This document shows positions 12,660-24,914 of a stretch of 64,000 bases of DNA, piece by piece. The stretch lies in NCBI GenBank assembly GCA_965153455.1, contig OZ234498.1:2666001-2730000 (forward strand). Direction: 5' to 3'. Made by a program: the position numbers and the translations under genes. The notes beneath the pieces were generated by a model that saw only the letters and a list, made by a program, of their open reading frames with translations, had not been told where the DNA came from and searched no databases. This stretch comes from Sphagnum compactum. Its lineage: Eukaryota > Bryophyta > Sphagnopsida > Sphagnales. Positions within the stretch are counted from its first letter, which is position 1. The number at the start of each line of letters is the position of its first letter.

Positions 12660-14050
12660 TGCCTAAAGGCATGATTTTGTGCAATACCTTCATTGTAAAA
12701 GCAATCCTCTATTTCATATTTTGAACTTTGAAATAGTTTATATACACATGATAAGGGTATTGCGTTTACACTTTTGTTATGCAATACCTTCGGGACAAAA
12801 CAAAACATATTCCATCAACCTTTTCAAATTTAATACACCCATAATACTATTGCATAAACTTTGATCATTTTTTGGTCCATGCAATACCCTAACCCCTAAA
12901 TTTGACCTTAATACACCCATGACAATACTGCATAACCCTAATAATAATAAGGTAAAACAAATAAGGGTATTACAATTGAATTAGATTATTTTACTTTACC
13001 ATTATGTGAGGCCACAATTAAATATTAATTAACACCCATATTAAGGTGTCGCATATAGGGTCACATAAGTGATTTTCAATATGTCTTCAAGGTATTGCAA
13101 AACAACAAAATATTCTAGAGGATATGCATTACCTTAATGAGAGTAATGTAAATGTGAATATGATTGGACATGATATTTGGATTTTGTCCTTGGGGGATAT
13201 GCATTGCCTTAATGAGAGTAATGTAAATGTGAATATGATTGGACATGATATTTGAATTTTGTCCTTGGGGGATATGCATTGCCTTAATGAGAGTAATGTA
13301 AATGTGAATATGATTGGACATGATACTTGAATTTTGTCCTTGGGGTATATGCAATACCAAAATAATCCAACAATTGCATTTTTGAATAAAATGAGATGAA
13401 AAATATTATCTTGGGCATGAATATTGCATAACAACAAAATAATCTATGCATTTGCATTAGTTTGATGAGGATAATGCATGTGTGAATTGGGTTGGATATT
13501 ATATTGTCAATGTGTCCATAGGGTATTGCATGGATGAAATAAATGAAATAAAATAGTTACAACTAGGCCTACATGGGTATTGCAAAACAATAAAATGATC
13601 CACTGCATTTACATTATTTTGATGAGGGTAATGCACATGGGCATTAGGTTGGATATGTTATTTCCAATGTGTCCTTGGGGTATTGCATTGTTGAATTAGA
13701 TGAGGTGAAAGTGGTTTAATAAGATTGAAAGTATTGCATTATAGTAAATTTGTTGTGCTCATGCATTAGTTTGATGAGGGTATTGAAAAAAGAAATCAAG
13801 TACAACACAATATTTTCTTTTTGCCTTGGCAATATTGCATTTCAATAAAATCATCTAGTTGGTGTGCATTACCCTTATGAGGGCAATATGACGATTAATT
13901 TATTTATACATGTTTTTTACAAGTTGTGCTAAAGGGTATGGCATGAGTTTGAAATTTGATCATTTTGAAGAAGTTCAATAAGGATATTGCAAGCACAATT
14001 ACATTAGTGGATTGATATGGCTTGAATAAAGATAGCAAATTCATTTTTAA
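12660..14050. repeat. Degenerate minisatellite based on GGTATTGCAT, period ~150 bp
   Basis: The phrase (G)GGTATTGCA and its complement recur throughout. From about 13090 the array shows a longer unit: GGTATTGCAAAACAA(C/T)AAAAT, then GCATTAGTTTGATGAGGGTA, then GGTTGGATAT, then TGTGTCCTTGGGG. Units start near 13091, 13424, 13580, 13733 and 13838. A recently amplified 75 bp sub-block lies within it (13121-13345). Confidence 0.7.
13121..13345. repeat. 75 bp tandem repeat, three near-identical units
   Basis: Units begin with GATATGCATT at 13121, 13196 and 13271 and differ by only a few bases. Because 75 is divisible by three, two minus-strand frames stay open across the array and spell repeated peptides. 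This is a side effect of the period rather than evidence of a gene. Confidence 0.9.
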
Positions 14051-14159
14051 TACCTTCATATAGGATTTAATTATTGAGTTTTATAAGGCTCCACAAAAAA
14101 AATCAAAATTAGTTGCAATACCTTCAGTTGGGTCATTTCAACATTATTTTTGATAGTTA

Positions 14160-14960
14160 TAAAGTTACAAGGTCTAGTAGGCAGGTAAGTAGGAAGGAGA
14201 ATGAAGTAGGTGGGGGAGGGAGGAGGCCAGGGTGCATAGGCAAATAGTCTAAATGTAGGTAGGTAGGTGAGACCTAGGCGGGCGTGGGGAGTGAGGAAAA
14301 ACAAGTTCCCAAAAAAAACCAACCAAGGCTGAAGAGAGGGAAAAAAAGGTCAACTTGAGTTCATCACCTTGGTTAGCCAGGGACTGGGAGGGGGGAAAAA
14401 GGTGCACCCATCAGTGCACCATCCATCCACATTGGTGCACTGGTGGGTGCTGGTTCACTCTAGCCAAAAGCGAGCACATCTTTTGTGATACGATGGTGTT
14501 CCTCTTGGTTGAAGACATTGAATAATCTTTTTGTGATTTGTTGTAGGTCATATTAACAATTCACCACCTCTGATATTCAACTCAAAATCTTGCAAATTTT
14601 TGCTTAGAATTAAACACTAGATACACAAAGTAAGGGTTAATATGTTCCAAGAAGGCTGCATGTTTTAAGAATTGTCATATGAAGAAGTCACACAGTAGTT
14701 CCCCCACTTTCAACAGGTGTAGGTTAAGGCCAAGTCTGCAGGCTTTACTAGAATAAAGGCCTGCGGAAGGTGGAGCTGAAGTGGGTCTAATTATGGCAAA
14801 CCCTAAACCCATAAAAAGTTCCATATAATTGTTTTGCATTTGTTCATTATCTACCTTCTTGGACAACCCAAAACCCCCCCCCCCCCCACCCCCTACACTG
14901 GGTAAAAACAATAAAAGGGAAATTAATATTGAGTTAATACTCCCCCCCCCTTCTTGCTAG
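14160..14960. other. Purine-rich and poly-C tracts, no gene
   Basis: GGTAGG/GGAGGG-rich sequence spans about 14170-14300. Runs of C occur at about 14873-14893 and 14941-14950. G-quadruplex formation is plausible for the C-run complement. No gene was recognised, and a palindromic CACTGGTGGGTG/CACCCATCAGTGCACC cluster lies at 14403-14450. Confidence 0.45.
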
Positions 14961-15049
14961 CTATAGATGCACCACACTTCAATATTCTAGCTTTTTTCTA
15001 ATTTTTTAAAAAAGAAACTCATCCAACTACTTGATATAAATAGGACTCC

Positions 15050-16200
15050 TAACACTTTAAATAGATCCCCATCACTTGCCCATCTCCAATGGAAATTTTC
15101 AATCCAACTTGGTTTCTTGTAACATTTTTTGTTTTCAAAATGCTATAACATTTCCTAGTTAAAATCTCTAGTCCACTAGTGGATAAGAACAATTTTAGCA
15201 AGTTGTACACATTCCACAAGTTCTCTTCATCCCTTATGAGTAAAATTGTTGTGTCATTTGCATATTGTGACAAGGTTTGTTGTTCCACTCCTACTAGTAG
15301 AGTGATAACTTTGATTTCCCACAATCTTTAAACCTCTTTCATCATGTAGTTTAGGACTTCTCCACAATGACAAATAGTTAGGGGGCCAATGGGCACCCTT
15401 GCCTAATTCCTCTTTCAATTTTCAAAGCCTTTGTTATATTGTCATTCAAGCAAATTAACACCTTAGCATTTTGGAGTAACAATATCATCATCCCAATGAA
15501 AGTTTCTTGCCATGCCCATCTTTTCCAAAGCCATGAACAAAAACTCTCAACTTACTTTGTCATAAGCCTTGGCAAAATCCAACTGGAGAAAAACCAATGA
15601 TTAGTTAAACCTCATGTCAATAGTTTTGTAAAGTACAATGACATTGTCCACGATATATTTAGGGGGAAAGAAAAAAATTTATTTGCATCAATCACTTTCA
15701 TAAGAATTAGTTGCAATGTCAATTATAAGGCTTTAACAAAACTTTTATAAGAAACATTTAAAAGAATAATCAGACCCCACTATTTAAGTTCTCTTTTTCA
15801 CTTGATTTATACAAAACGTTTATTAAACTTTTATTCGCTCTATTGGGCAAACATCCCTCTTTGATTGCCACCTCTATCATTTTGGAAAACTCTTCTTCAA
15901 TTAGATCCCAAACAAATGTGTAAAATTTAATCACACACTTGTTCAAGCCTAGGGACTTGCCTTTGGCCATGGATCTAAAAACTAGATGAACTTCTTTTAT
16001 TGAAATTGGTTTTGTTAAACATGAATTCATCACATTGCAAATAATAAATTGGGGTGGATTTAGGTGCATTAGCCCTTAGTTTTTCTTGTCTAAGGGATAA
16101 TTTTTCAACTTTGTATAACTTATTATAAAAGCTACAACACATCTTTTTCAATTATTCTTTTTAAGTTACAACAACTTTGTTTGTGTCCTTGAGAATAGAA
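15050..16200 (-). pseudogene. LINE (L1-type) reverse transcriptase remnant
   Basis: Read on the minus strand from 16200 to 15050. It shows a KPISIKEVHLVFRSMAKGKS stretch (the plant LINE 'EV...MxxxKSPGPDG' region), then an LDFAKAYDKVS block (RT motif A region, near 15560), then IERGIRQGCPLAP (motif B, near 15420), then QYANDTTILL (the YADD catalytic box, near 15255). The YADD box is YAND, with one catalytic Asp changed. Several stops and frameshifts separate the motifs. The endonuclease and RNase H regions and a 3' poly(A) tail are not identifiable. RT would have copied LINE RNA at a nicked target site, and this copy cannot. Confidence 0.85.
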
Positions 16201-17655
16201 ATCACTATTTTACTAGGTTTTGCCTTAACTATTAAGAATAATTATTTGATGACTGCATTAGTATTAAAGGTATAAGACTATTGTACATAGCTTAAATAGA
16301 TATATTAAATGTACTAATGTGGGTATGTATTAGCTTGAACCATGGTTTTATGACATGTGTCCATTTTGTACATTATTAGTTGCATGTTAGTTGATTAAAC
16401 AATCATATGGCCCAAAGATTAGATAATACCAATTTTGTAGTTGCAAGCACAACCAATTTAGTTGTGAATGACGTCTAGTTGCATGTAGTTGCATAATGAC
16501 TAATTGTAAACGACATGATTTTTACAAGTGTTTTGTAAGTTTTATAAAATCTTTATCTTGTGATTATTGCTTAGTTTGACCTCAATAATCATTTTTTCAT
16601 TTACAAATGGTGTCACATTTTCTTCCAAGGCTTTCTATTATCATTTTACTTCCTCTTAATTTCCTTGGAGATCAAACCATGAGTGCAACATCTTCAACAC
16701 CTACTTGACATTGTTCTTTTGGCAAATTATCCTAATTTGAATTTGTTTGAATGTGTAGACTATCTACACCTTCATCTTGTTACCTAAATGGGATTTCTTT
16801 ATGTTCCCTAAGCTCTTGATTCATCTTCTCAATTTGCAACACAATTTTGATTTCTTAAGTATAGGAAAAAGGTTTGAATAATAGACCTTTCACAGTTGTA
16901 AAAAAAAGTTGACTTTTACCTTTTTATTTCTAATGTCTTTTGTTATAATACTTGCCCTAAAATAGATGCCCTAAAGCATATTTCATGAGGTCATTTTCTT
17001 CTTTTAGATTTTTCAATTTACTTTATGTTTGATTTTTTCCATCATCTCTATTTTTGTTTCACCTTTCATTCCTTTAGAGCTCCATTCTTTCCTTGCATGT
17101 CTCATTTCTCACATTTTGTTTCATTTCTCATTATTTTGGAATTTTCATTCTTTCATTGTCTCATGGTCACAACTTTGCTTTTGAGCTTAAATGTGTTCTC
17201 TAATTTCATATTGACATGTTCAAATTTCTTTTTCACATATGCCACTGTCAAACACTTCCAAATTTTCAATTTTGTTGGATGCTGTTGAAGTGCCTTTTTG
17301 CTCCAATGTGTGAAGGCTACTATTTGTTTTATGTGTCGCCTAGAAATCATGACAATCTTGTTTTTCTCCATTTGTGCCATCATCAAAACATGGTTTTCTT
17401 ATTTAGTCCCAATTCATTATTATCTTTTTTTTATGTCATTTTTCATTTTTTCATGTTTCTTTTTTGCAAAAGTTTGTTATTTATAATAATGTTTTACCTT
17501 TTTTCCTTTATGTGTAGGTGCCTTTGATAGTTTTTTGTTGCTTTGTGTTTTTTTCATCTTGAACATCACGTGTTTTTTCAATTTACAAACTTGTTATTTT
17601 TTCTTTTGGCATACATTATAAGTTTCTTTATTTTTCCTTGTTTATTTTTGATTTT
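16201..17655. other. AT-rich DNA with a long T-rich strand bias (about 16820-17650)
   Basis: No gene is supported. From about 16820 the plus strand is dominated by T and CATTTT/TTTCTTTT phrases for some 800 bp. That keeps several hydrophobic-looking plus-strand frames open (17025-17527), which I attribute to composition. Confidence 0.5.
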
Positions 17656-17659
17656 TCAA

Positions 17660-19175
17660 TGTTCCATAATGATGAACCAACTTCCAAGAAGCCTTATAGT
17701 GAGTCTTTAAAAAAAATTGTTGATGATTACATCTAACATTGATATTGAGGTAGCTTTTAGATCTAAATCTCGAAATTTTGGTTTTGTTATAACATATACA
17801 CCTTTTCCTTATAACTCTAAAGTTATTGGTCTTATATGGTTTAATGATAGCTTTACATTTACTTACATTCACCTGAATTGTTTGAATCACCTCAATTTTC
17901 TACAATTAATATTGATGTTATTATTTTTGCAAATTTTTACCTTCCTTCAATGTTTTTGGATCTAGAAAACATTGATGTCCTTGCTACACTTGCATCTAAT
18001 TTTAATAATCAATATTTTTGTCCCAATTCTCCTATTGCTATAATAGATTATAATGTATTTGTTACAATTGATTGTGACTCTTTTATTAATGAGGTTTCTT
18101 CAATGTTTCATTTTTTGGATGTTGATGAGAAAAAACTAAAGAATATCAATAAAGGTGGCCATAAAGCCAACAAACGTGTTGAACTTTGGGCTATGAATGC
18201 ATTTGAAAAGTGAAGGAAGTTTTGTGGTCATGATATTGAAAGATCTATTGCATATTGGTTTGAGGAGGTGGTAATGAAACATATGGATATGTTATCTTTG
18301 TTTGTTTTTGAACTCACCAAAAAGGTTGGAAATTTATACCCTCCAACCAAGTGTGGATTCTAATGTAATTTGCGATTTTAGTTTTTTAGAGTTGCAATCC
18401 TTTGTTTTAGGCTTTTGTTGTGTTGTTTTGTCTTTTCATTTTTCCATTTTGTTTATTCTCAAGCTGTTGTATTTTGTTTATTAAGTATCATTATAACTAT
18501 GTTCTATTGTAATGCAACATTTAATCTTTAATAATAAGTATTAATACAAATGCAAAATTAAATGGTTGTTGAAAATGCATAGTTCTAATAGTTTCATTTA
18601 ATATTTTCACTAACTTGAGGTATCATCAAGTTAAGCTTATGAGTAATGAAGTTGCATTTTGAGTTTCTAATGCTCATGTTGGAAATCCGATCAAGAAATT
18701 TAATGTGGTTTCTATATTTAAGGAAGAATGGAAGATGTTAACAAAAAATTTCAACCAACTTTTCCCTTTGGACTAAACTTTAAATTTGGATATTTTTGTG
18801 TGAAACTATTTTTCATCAAAAGGTGTTTTAAACTTTGCCATTTGGATTTTGAAAAGTTTTTTTTAATGTCCTTACTACTAGGGTTGTTTTTAGGTTTTTC
18901 CAAAGGTTTTTTTAAAAATTGGAAGATTAATATTACAGGATGTTCCAGAGATCAACATAAACTTACCATTAACTACCTTATTAGTGATGTCATTATAATG
19001 TCAAGGAGTTTGCTGATCAATGTCCCATTGTTTGGCCTAATGGTAAGTCAAGTCTTTATGCATTTTTTGTATGCCCTAACCTGAGTGGAAAAACAAAAAT
19101 GAAGTTTGGTTTACTATTTCTCCAATTGGTTGTAATCAACTATGATTAATTATTGATAATTTGACATTTGACTTT
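17660..19175 (+). pseudogene. Possible Crypton-type (DUF3504) tyrosine recombinase remnant
   Basis: The plus strand reads KANKRVELWAMNAFEK, one stop (probably Trp to TGA), then RKFCGHDIERS, LSLFVFELTKKVGNLYPPT at about 18160-18350. This fits the N-terminal SAM-like region of DUF3504/Crypton proteins, which typically have an 'F..W...R' helix, then 'L..FV.E..K..G..YPP'. Further on (about 19035-19130) the same strand reads NEVWFTISPIGCNQL, like the 'VWY..QP(L/I)G.N.L' box that precedes the catalytic segment. The C-terminal His-x-x-Arg/Tyr catalytic box was not found and the middle is unreadable. The identification is from motif spacing only. An unrelated decayed protein remains possible. Confidence 0.45.
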
Positions 19176-21265
19176 TTTCCTTGAGAGAATAAATCATGTC
19201 CAACAAGACTAGAAGTGGGGTGGGGATTATATGAAGGTATGAAAATTTCAATCCACTAAAGTAAGGGATGGAGGTGATGAGTCATCGAGTTCATATAGCC
19301 GAAAGTTAATTTTTCCCCATTTCTATTTTTTTCCTTTGCCTTATCATGTTTTGCATTTGAGTTTCTATTTTTTCCTTTTTTGTTTCATTCATTTGCTATT
19401 TTTTAAAATTCCAAGTGTTTTCATTTAATTATAAGTATAATTAAATGAAAAAACATTTGAAAAATAAAACTTTGCAGTGAATTATCAATAGGGAGCTAAA
19501 AGGCACTACTTTCCTACATTATGATGAAGCTTTCACCAAGGAGAAAAAAACATTTGAAAAAATGAAGATAAATGGTATTTTTATTTCTTGTTTTCTAGTC
19601 TTCATTTCTTTTTTGTTTTTTTGGTATGTTGGATTTTAATTGTTCTTCTGGTGTGTACGATGTTCATGTTGAAGATAATGATATTTATCCCCTATTAGGA
19701 AATTAGTGAATGTTATTGATCAAGATATTTGGGATAGAAAAAAATTATATTTTAAAGAACCTTCATGGTTATTTGATTTTAATTAATTAAAAAAAAATCA
19801 GCATGAAGTGATGTTTTAAATTTTAAAACTGATGTTTGCCCAACATTGCTTTACACGTAAAAGGTGAAAGTGAAGGTGTTTTTGCATTTGATAGGGGTCT
19901 CCAAAGTCCTTTTGATTTGCATATCATCATGGCCTCATGGTCTACAGATGTCTAATTCATGATTCTTCTCCTACTATACATCAAATATTAGCGAATGTGG
20001 TGGGTAAGGACTAGATGCAAGTTTGCACCCAATCACCATTTCAATTAGCACCTTTTCTTGTAATGCCTTTGATTAAGGGCTTTACTCCACACATAGTATT
20101 GTCAAAATTTGAAAAAACATGGAAGATTTTGTTGGGAAAACAAACAATGCTTCCATAAAATAGAATTACATATGATTTCTCAAAAATCAAATTTTGGTGT
20201 AGAACATGTTTGAGTACACGAAAACATTTTAGTAGGTATTTATTGATGGGGGGAAGTCTTGACATGCAAAGGCTTTTATTTGGAGAATTGGATGTTTTAT
20301 AACCTAAAAGGACTAAATTTTTTTAATTAGATATCCTTTGAATGCAAAATATTGCTACAACACTTGAATGATCAAACTCTATGGGAACAAAGGAACATAT
20401 TCTTTAACTTTTTATGACCTTCTTAATTACATCTAGAGTAAGGGTTTTGAAGGATTAGCACACTTCAACTTTATTTTCAGTGAACCCACTAATTTTGATT
20501 TAGGCAATTTAACAATCCATAGACTTCCACCCCTGATAATGATTAATTTGACTTTCCAACACTAGACCAAACTAATGTCCTTCATAAGTAACACCTCAAG
20601 TGAAAAAGTTAAAAAATGACATCACAAACCCAACCACATTCTAACAACCATCAAATTTGTCCTCAACAAGATAATTTGCAATAACGCTTGCATAATTTGA
20701 AATTTTGGTAATTAACAAGGTAATTCTATTTAGATGTATCATTAAAAAATTCCCATAACAACAAAGATTTTAGACCTAATTTTCCCCTTGAAAATCCCAT
20801 GATAATGAATATTGTTTTTCCCAATATCATAGAATAAACACATTCCCTAACAAGTTCCCAAGACAACCCAAACCTTCACAAGTTGAATTGCCTTGGACTA
20901 TTTTCAAAGTCCTTAAAATGTTTCATCAATTCCCATTGCTACAAATTATGGTCTTTTACGAAGTTCAAATTGACTAACCTTGTCATTTTTGACTAATGGA
21001 CATGTGCATTTGACTAAAGGCCAAGGGTTTGAATGACACATGTATTTGTTGACCGATCAACTTGACTATATTTGACTAGATACACATGGTCAAGTTGTAC
21101 AACTTTAATCAGAATGGACAATGATCTTTAGTTAAGTTGAATAATTAATCAACATGGCTAATACCCTTTAATCAAAATGACCAATGATTTTTAGTCAAGT
21201 TAAACATTTTATCAAAATAACCAATGATATTTAGTCAAATATGACATGGTCTATTACCCTATATA
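19176..21265. other. No supported gene; loose TTGACTA repeats near 20980-21250
   Basis: AT-rich, with no protein family recognised. From about 20975 phrases such as TTTGACTAA and AATGACCAATG recur loosely, and similar TTGACC/AATGACA phrases return at 22180-22300 on the far side of the minisatellite. Confidence 0.45.
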
Positions 21266-21425
21266 TTTATTTCTTACTTTCGCATCCATCTATTTATTTA
21301 GCTAATTATTTACCTACCTACCTACTTATTTATACCTTCTCATTTACTTACCTACATACTTACCTACATACTTACCCACCTACCTACATATTATTTATTT
21401 ACCTATCCAATCATTTATTTACCTA
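21266..21425. repeat. TTAC/CTAC-type microsatellite
   Basis: A run of ACCTACCTAC, ACTTACCTACAT and TTATTTA phrases with tetranucleotide periodicity. The plus-strand frame across it encodes only Tyr/Leu/Pro repeats. Confidence 0.8.
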
Positions 21426-22190
21426 ATTTTAACCATTAGGTTTAACCACTATGTTTAGCCATTGAATTTCACTAACAAATTTACCCAAAAATTTGTCAAA
21501 TTTCGATCATTGCATTTAAATTAAATTCAGCCCTTAGGTTTAGCCATTATGCTTAACCACTAGATTTTCTACTAGGTTTAGCCTAAGTTGAACCATTAAA
21601 TTTGGCCATGAGATATAACTTATTAGCCATTATATATAACTTAAGTTTAACCACTATGTTTAGCCATGAAATTTAGCCACTAGGTTTAACCACTATGTTT
21701 AGCCACTAGATTTCATCATTAGATTTAACCAAAGTTTAACCTTACATTTAGCCATTACTTTAAGTCATTAAATTTAATAACTAAGTTTATCCATTATGTT
21801 TAGCCATTATTTTAAGTCACTAAGTTTAACCATTAGATTTAACCATTAAGTTTAACCATTATTTTTTAACTCATTAAGTTTAACCATTAAATTTAACCAT
21901 TACTTTTTAAATCACTAAATTTAGTCATTATTTTAAATCATTAAGTTTAACCATTAAATTTAACCATTATTTTTTAAGTCACTAAATTTAGTCATTATTT
22001 TAAATCATTAAGTTTAACTAGTAGTTTAGCCATTATTTTAAGTCATTAACTTTAACCATTAAGTTTAGCCATTAGGTTTTGGCATTAATTACTTTAAGTC
22101 ACTAAGTTTAGCCATTAAATTTAGCCATTATTTTAAGTCACTAAGTTTAGGCATTAGGTTTAGTCATTATTTTAAGTTGTTAGTCAAAAT
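21426..22190. repeat. 12-13 bp minisatellite, TTTAACCATTAAG type
   Basis: About 760 bp of imperfect units of the form TTTA(A/G)CCATTA(A/G)G, with variants TTTAGTCATTA and TTTTAAGTCACTAAG. Ordered pairs of variants recur in the centre (about 21840-22020), giving a higher-order period of roughly 70-90 bp. Confidence 0.85.
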
Positions 22191-22589
22191 GACAAGGTAT
22201 AGTTAGTCAAAATGGACAGAGTCAATATTGACTTGTTCGAAATGGCACCTTGGTTAAGTTGACCAATGTCATTTTTGGGTCCTTTTTGACCAATTTCCCT
22301 AGTAAAAATGACCATGATTTGTAATAGTGTCCTTCAATTAGACTAGCTTGGATATCACTTCTTTTTTTACAACTCCTCCTTTGAACCATATAATGCAACA
22401 AAATGTGATATCTCCAAAGGTTAAACTTCTACCACAATAAAATATTCATCCCACATTGTCCTCCTTTTATACTCTCCACTAGTCCTCTTTATCACCAAAG
22501 TAGTTAACGTTAATTATGCAAAAGGAAAAGAATCACTTAAATTCACCAGCATCCCACAATTTCTTTGGCCTTTGATATATTACTAATTT

Positions 22590-22990
22590 AAAAATCCATA
22601 ATGCACATCCTCCAAAACCAACACAACAACAACACATCCACGATTCATATTCATTTGGAAAAAAAAACAAAAAAACGTTGTTGAAATCCAACTCACAATA
22701 ATAAGCATTGTGGAACATAACTTGCAAAGGAAAAAAACAAGAAAGAAATGGAACACAAAGTCTACATTATCCTTTTCCACTTTCACCATCAATTGTCAAA
22801 CTCTTATCACCTTTCTAAGTTTTGATGATCGATGGTATTATGCCATTCAATTAAGGTTTATCAACTCGAATTTTATGTCACAATCTATGATCAACCTTGA
22901 CCAGATGGAGCCGAAATTGAATGTCATTGATGAAAAAGATGGTAAAACAAATGGCAAAAAATAGATACTTAGCCTCTTTATTTTGCTACC
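22590..22990 (+). repeat. Dispersed repeat R1, copy 2
   Basis: Collinear with 2050-2470 (see that entry). The copies are diverged with many small indels, implying an old insertion. Confidence 0.5.
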
Positions 22991-24528
22991 TACTAAACAA
23001 AATGTATGTGGCTTTCTTATTTAAAATAATGATTCTTGAAAATCTAAACCAAAAAGGACATTAATTTTTCTAAAAAAATCACAAGAGTGTGAAATGTGGT
23101 GATTTCATGAAAATTTGATGTTTTAAAAACCATCATTTTAAGCACTTTACAATATTAATCATTTTGTTTTGTGCACCAATGTATTTTTTGTGCAAAAGTT
23201 GCAATATGTTGATAAACAAAATGAAAAGTCACCACATTGAAATGCTAAGTTCATGGAGATCATTAGAACAAAGTAGGATTTTGAAAAAAAATCTACTTTC
23301 TTGATTGACCTCTAACAATATTAGGTTCAATCCCTTTGTGGATGATAAGATTACTAAATTTTTATACATGGTTCAAGAAAGTATCCAAAAATATACAAGG
23401 ATGTTTAAGTTATTTTCTTTTCATATTGTGTTAATACCCAAATTTGATTTAATCAACTTATGGATAATTATCACTTCCCTTACATCATGAAATTGAAAAA
23501 AAAACCAATAAACACTGCTTTGTATTTTCCACCCATATTCAACATTCAACCATGCAAAAATATTTCTCATTTTAAATCATTTATTTATTGATCTTGTAAC
23601 TTGATGTTAATAGCTTGACACTTTTAAATTTAAATAATGATTTGGTGAGTCATCACCAATTAGTTATGGTTTCAATTAATGTGCATGACTCAAACATGGT
23701 GACTTACAAAGTAAGTCTTTGAACAAATTACATTACATGATTCAAAGATGGTATAAAATTATGTTACAAATTAATATGCATGTTAAATCACATGGCTCAA
23801 TACAAGACTTTAAGAATTTTTTATTTGGTTTTTTTTTGGTTGGTATATAAGCAAGTGTTTGGAATCTTTTAAAACACCTTCATTTCATTAAAAACTTGTT
23901 ATAAAAGTGCAAAGTTTTTTAGAATAGACTTGTGAACGAAATTAAAATTTTAATTTTCAAAAGTTTCGATATAGTTTGTAAATGTGTAGAATTCATGGTA
24001 GAAGGATGATTGTGGTAGAATAATTATACATAAATCTTTAGAAAAAGAATAAATATTTGTGCAAACAAGAACATAAATTTTCATAATTATGTAATAAAAT
24101 ACATACTTTCAATTTTGTACTCGTTTGTATTCCATAGTCTCAAACCACACCCAATGATAAACATGAATTTTAGACAATAAAAGATAAAAAGGCAAAACCT
24201 ACTTATATCAAACCACTTGGCTCACAAAAATCAAAACCTATTAATATCATACCACTTGGGCGATAAAAATGAAAACTTACTAATATCAAATCATATGGGC
24301 CAATCAAGAATAGGTATTACATTGTGCTACTATTGCTTTTGCTAGCCTTAGCATATTTAGCAAAAAATGTTGAGCCAAAACCATTCCACTAAACTTGTTA
24401 GGCAAATATTTCCTAACCTTCAACTAGAGTATGCTATGCGGTGCAGTGTGTTGGTGAAGATGCTCTGATAAAAAATTTCAAAATACAATTTTCACATGTT
24501 ACAAAATAGAGTGCATTCATCCATTCCC
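22991..24528. other. AT-rich, no gene; weak repeat relation to 28900-29110
   Basis: A block at about 23360-23420 containing ATGGTTCAAG and AGGATGTTTAA(G/A)TTATTTT matches text at about 29000-29060. Near 24200-24300 the phrase ATATCA(A/T)ACCAC(T)TGG recurs three times at a spacing of about 50 bp. No coding region is supported. Confidence 0.4.
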
Positions 24529-24914
24529 TTAGAGCATCTCCAGTGTTTCAATGGAAAATGGCCAGAACTCAATATTTTTGCATCCAAATCTTGTGTTAAA
24601 AGATTTTTCCTCGCTGTGCATAAACTATTAAGATCAAAACATCAAAATGTTTAAACGTTGAGGAATCATGTAGAGCCCACAGGTAGTGCGACCAATTAGC
24701 GTGACCAGCCAATCAGTAGCAGCAAGTGTGTCAGCAGTAAATGTAAATACCCAACAAGCAGCAGTCTTTTTTGTTTTCCTGTGGCTCCTGAAAACCCCTG
24801 TATTCTGCACAAATCTGGTGTACCGACACCAACTTTTACACTGCTTTTGTGCATTGCTTCATCCAAAAGAGCTGTGGAGGCCATTTTCCAGTGAAACGCT
24901 GCAGATGCCCTCAC
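24529..24914. mobile_element. MITE with ~37 bp terminal inverted repeats
   Basis: The left end TTAGAGCATCTCCAGTG continues to TGGAAAATGGCC. The reverse complement of the right end reads GTGAGGGCATCTGCAGCG and continues to the same TGGAAAATGGCC. The internal sequence (about 310 bp) has higher GC than its surroundings and contains CCAATCAG/CCAATTAG boxes. No transposase is present. The open frames at 24686-24964 and 24696-24923 lie mostly inside the element and overlap antisense, so they are not called. Similar ends and length occur at 788-1168. Confidence 0.75.

Noticed and set aside
13115-13437. Two overlapping minus-strand frames with repeated peptides
   Set aside because: Produced by the 75 bp tandem repeat, whose period is divisible by three. 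Peptides are not family-like.
13091-13990. CRISPR-like regular spacing
   Set aside because: Units are contiguous and degenerate, without unique spacers of constant length, and this is nuclear plant DNA.
17025-17965. Several hydrophobic plus-strand frames (possible membrane proteins)
   Set aside because: Phe/Leu/Ser/His runs follow from T-rich composition, and no conserved motif is seen before the recombinase-like part begins.
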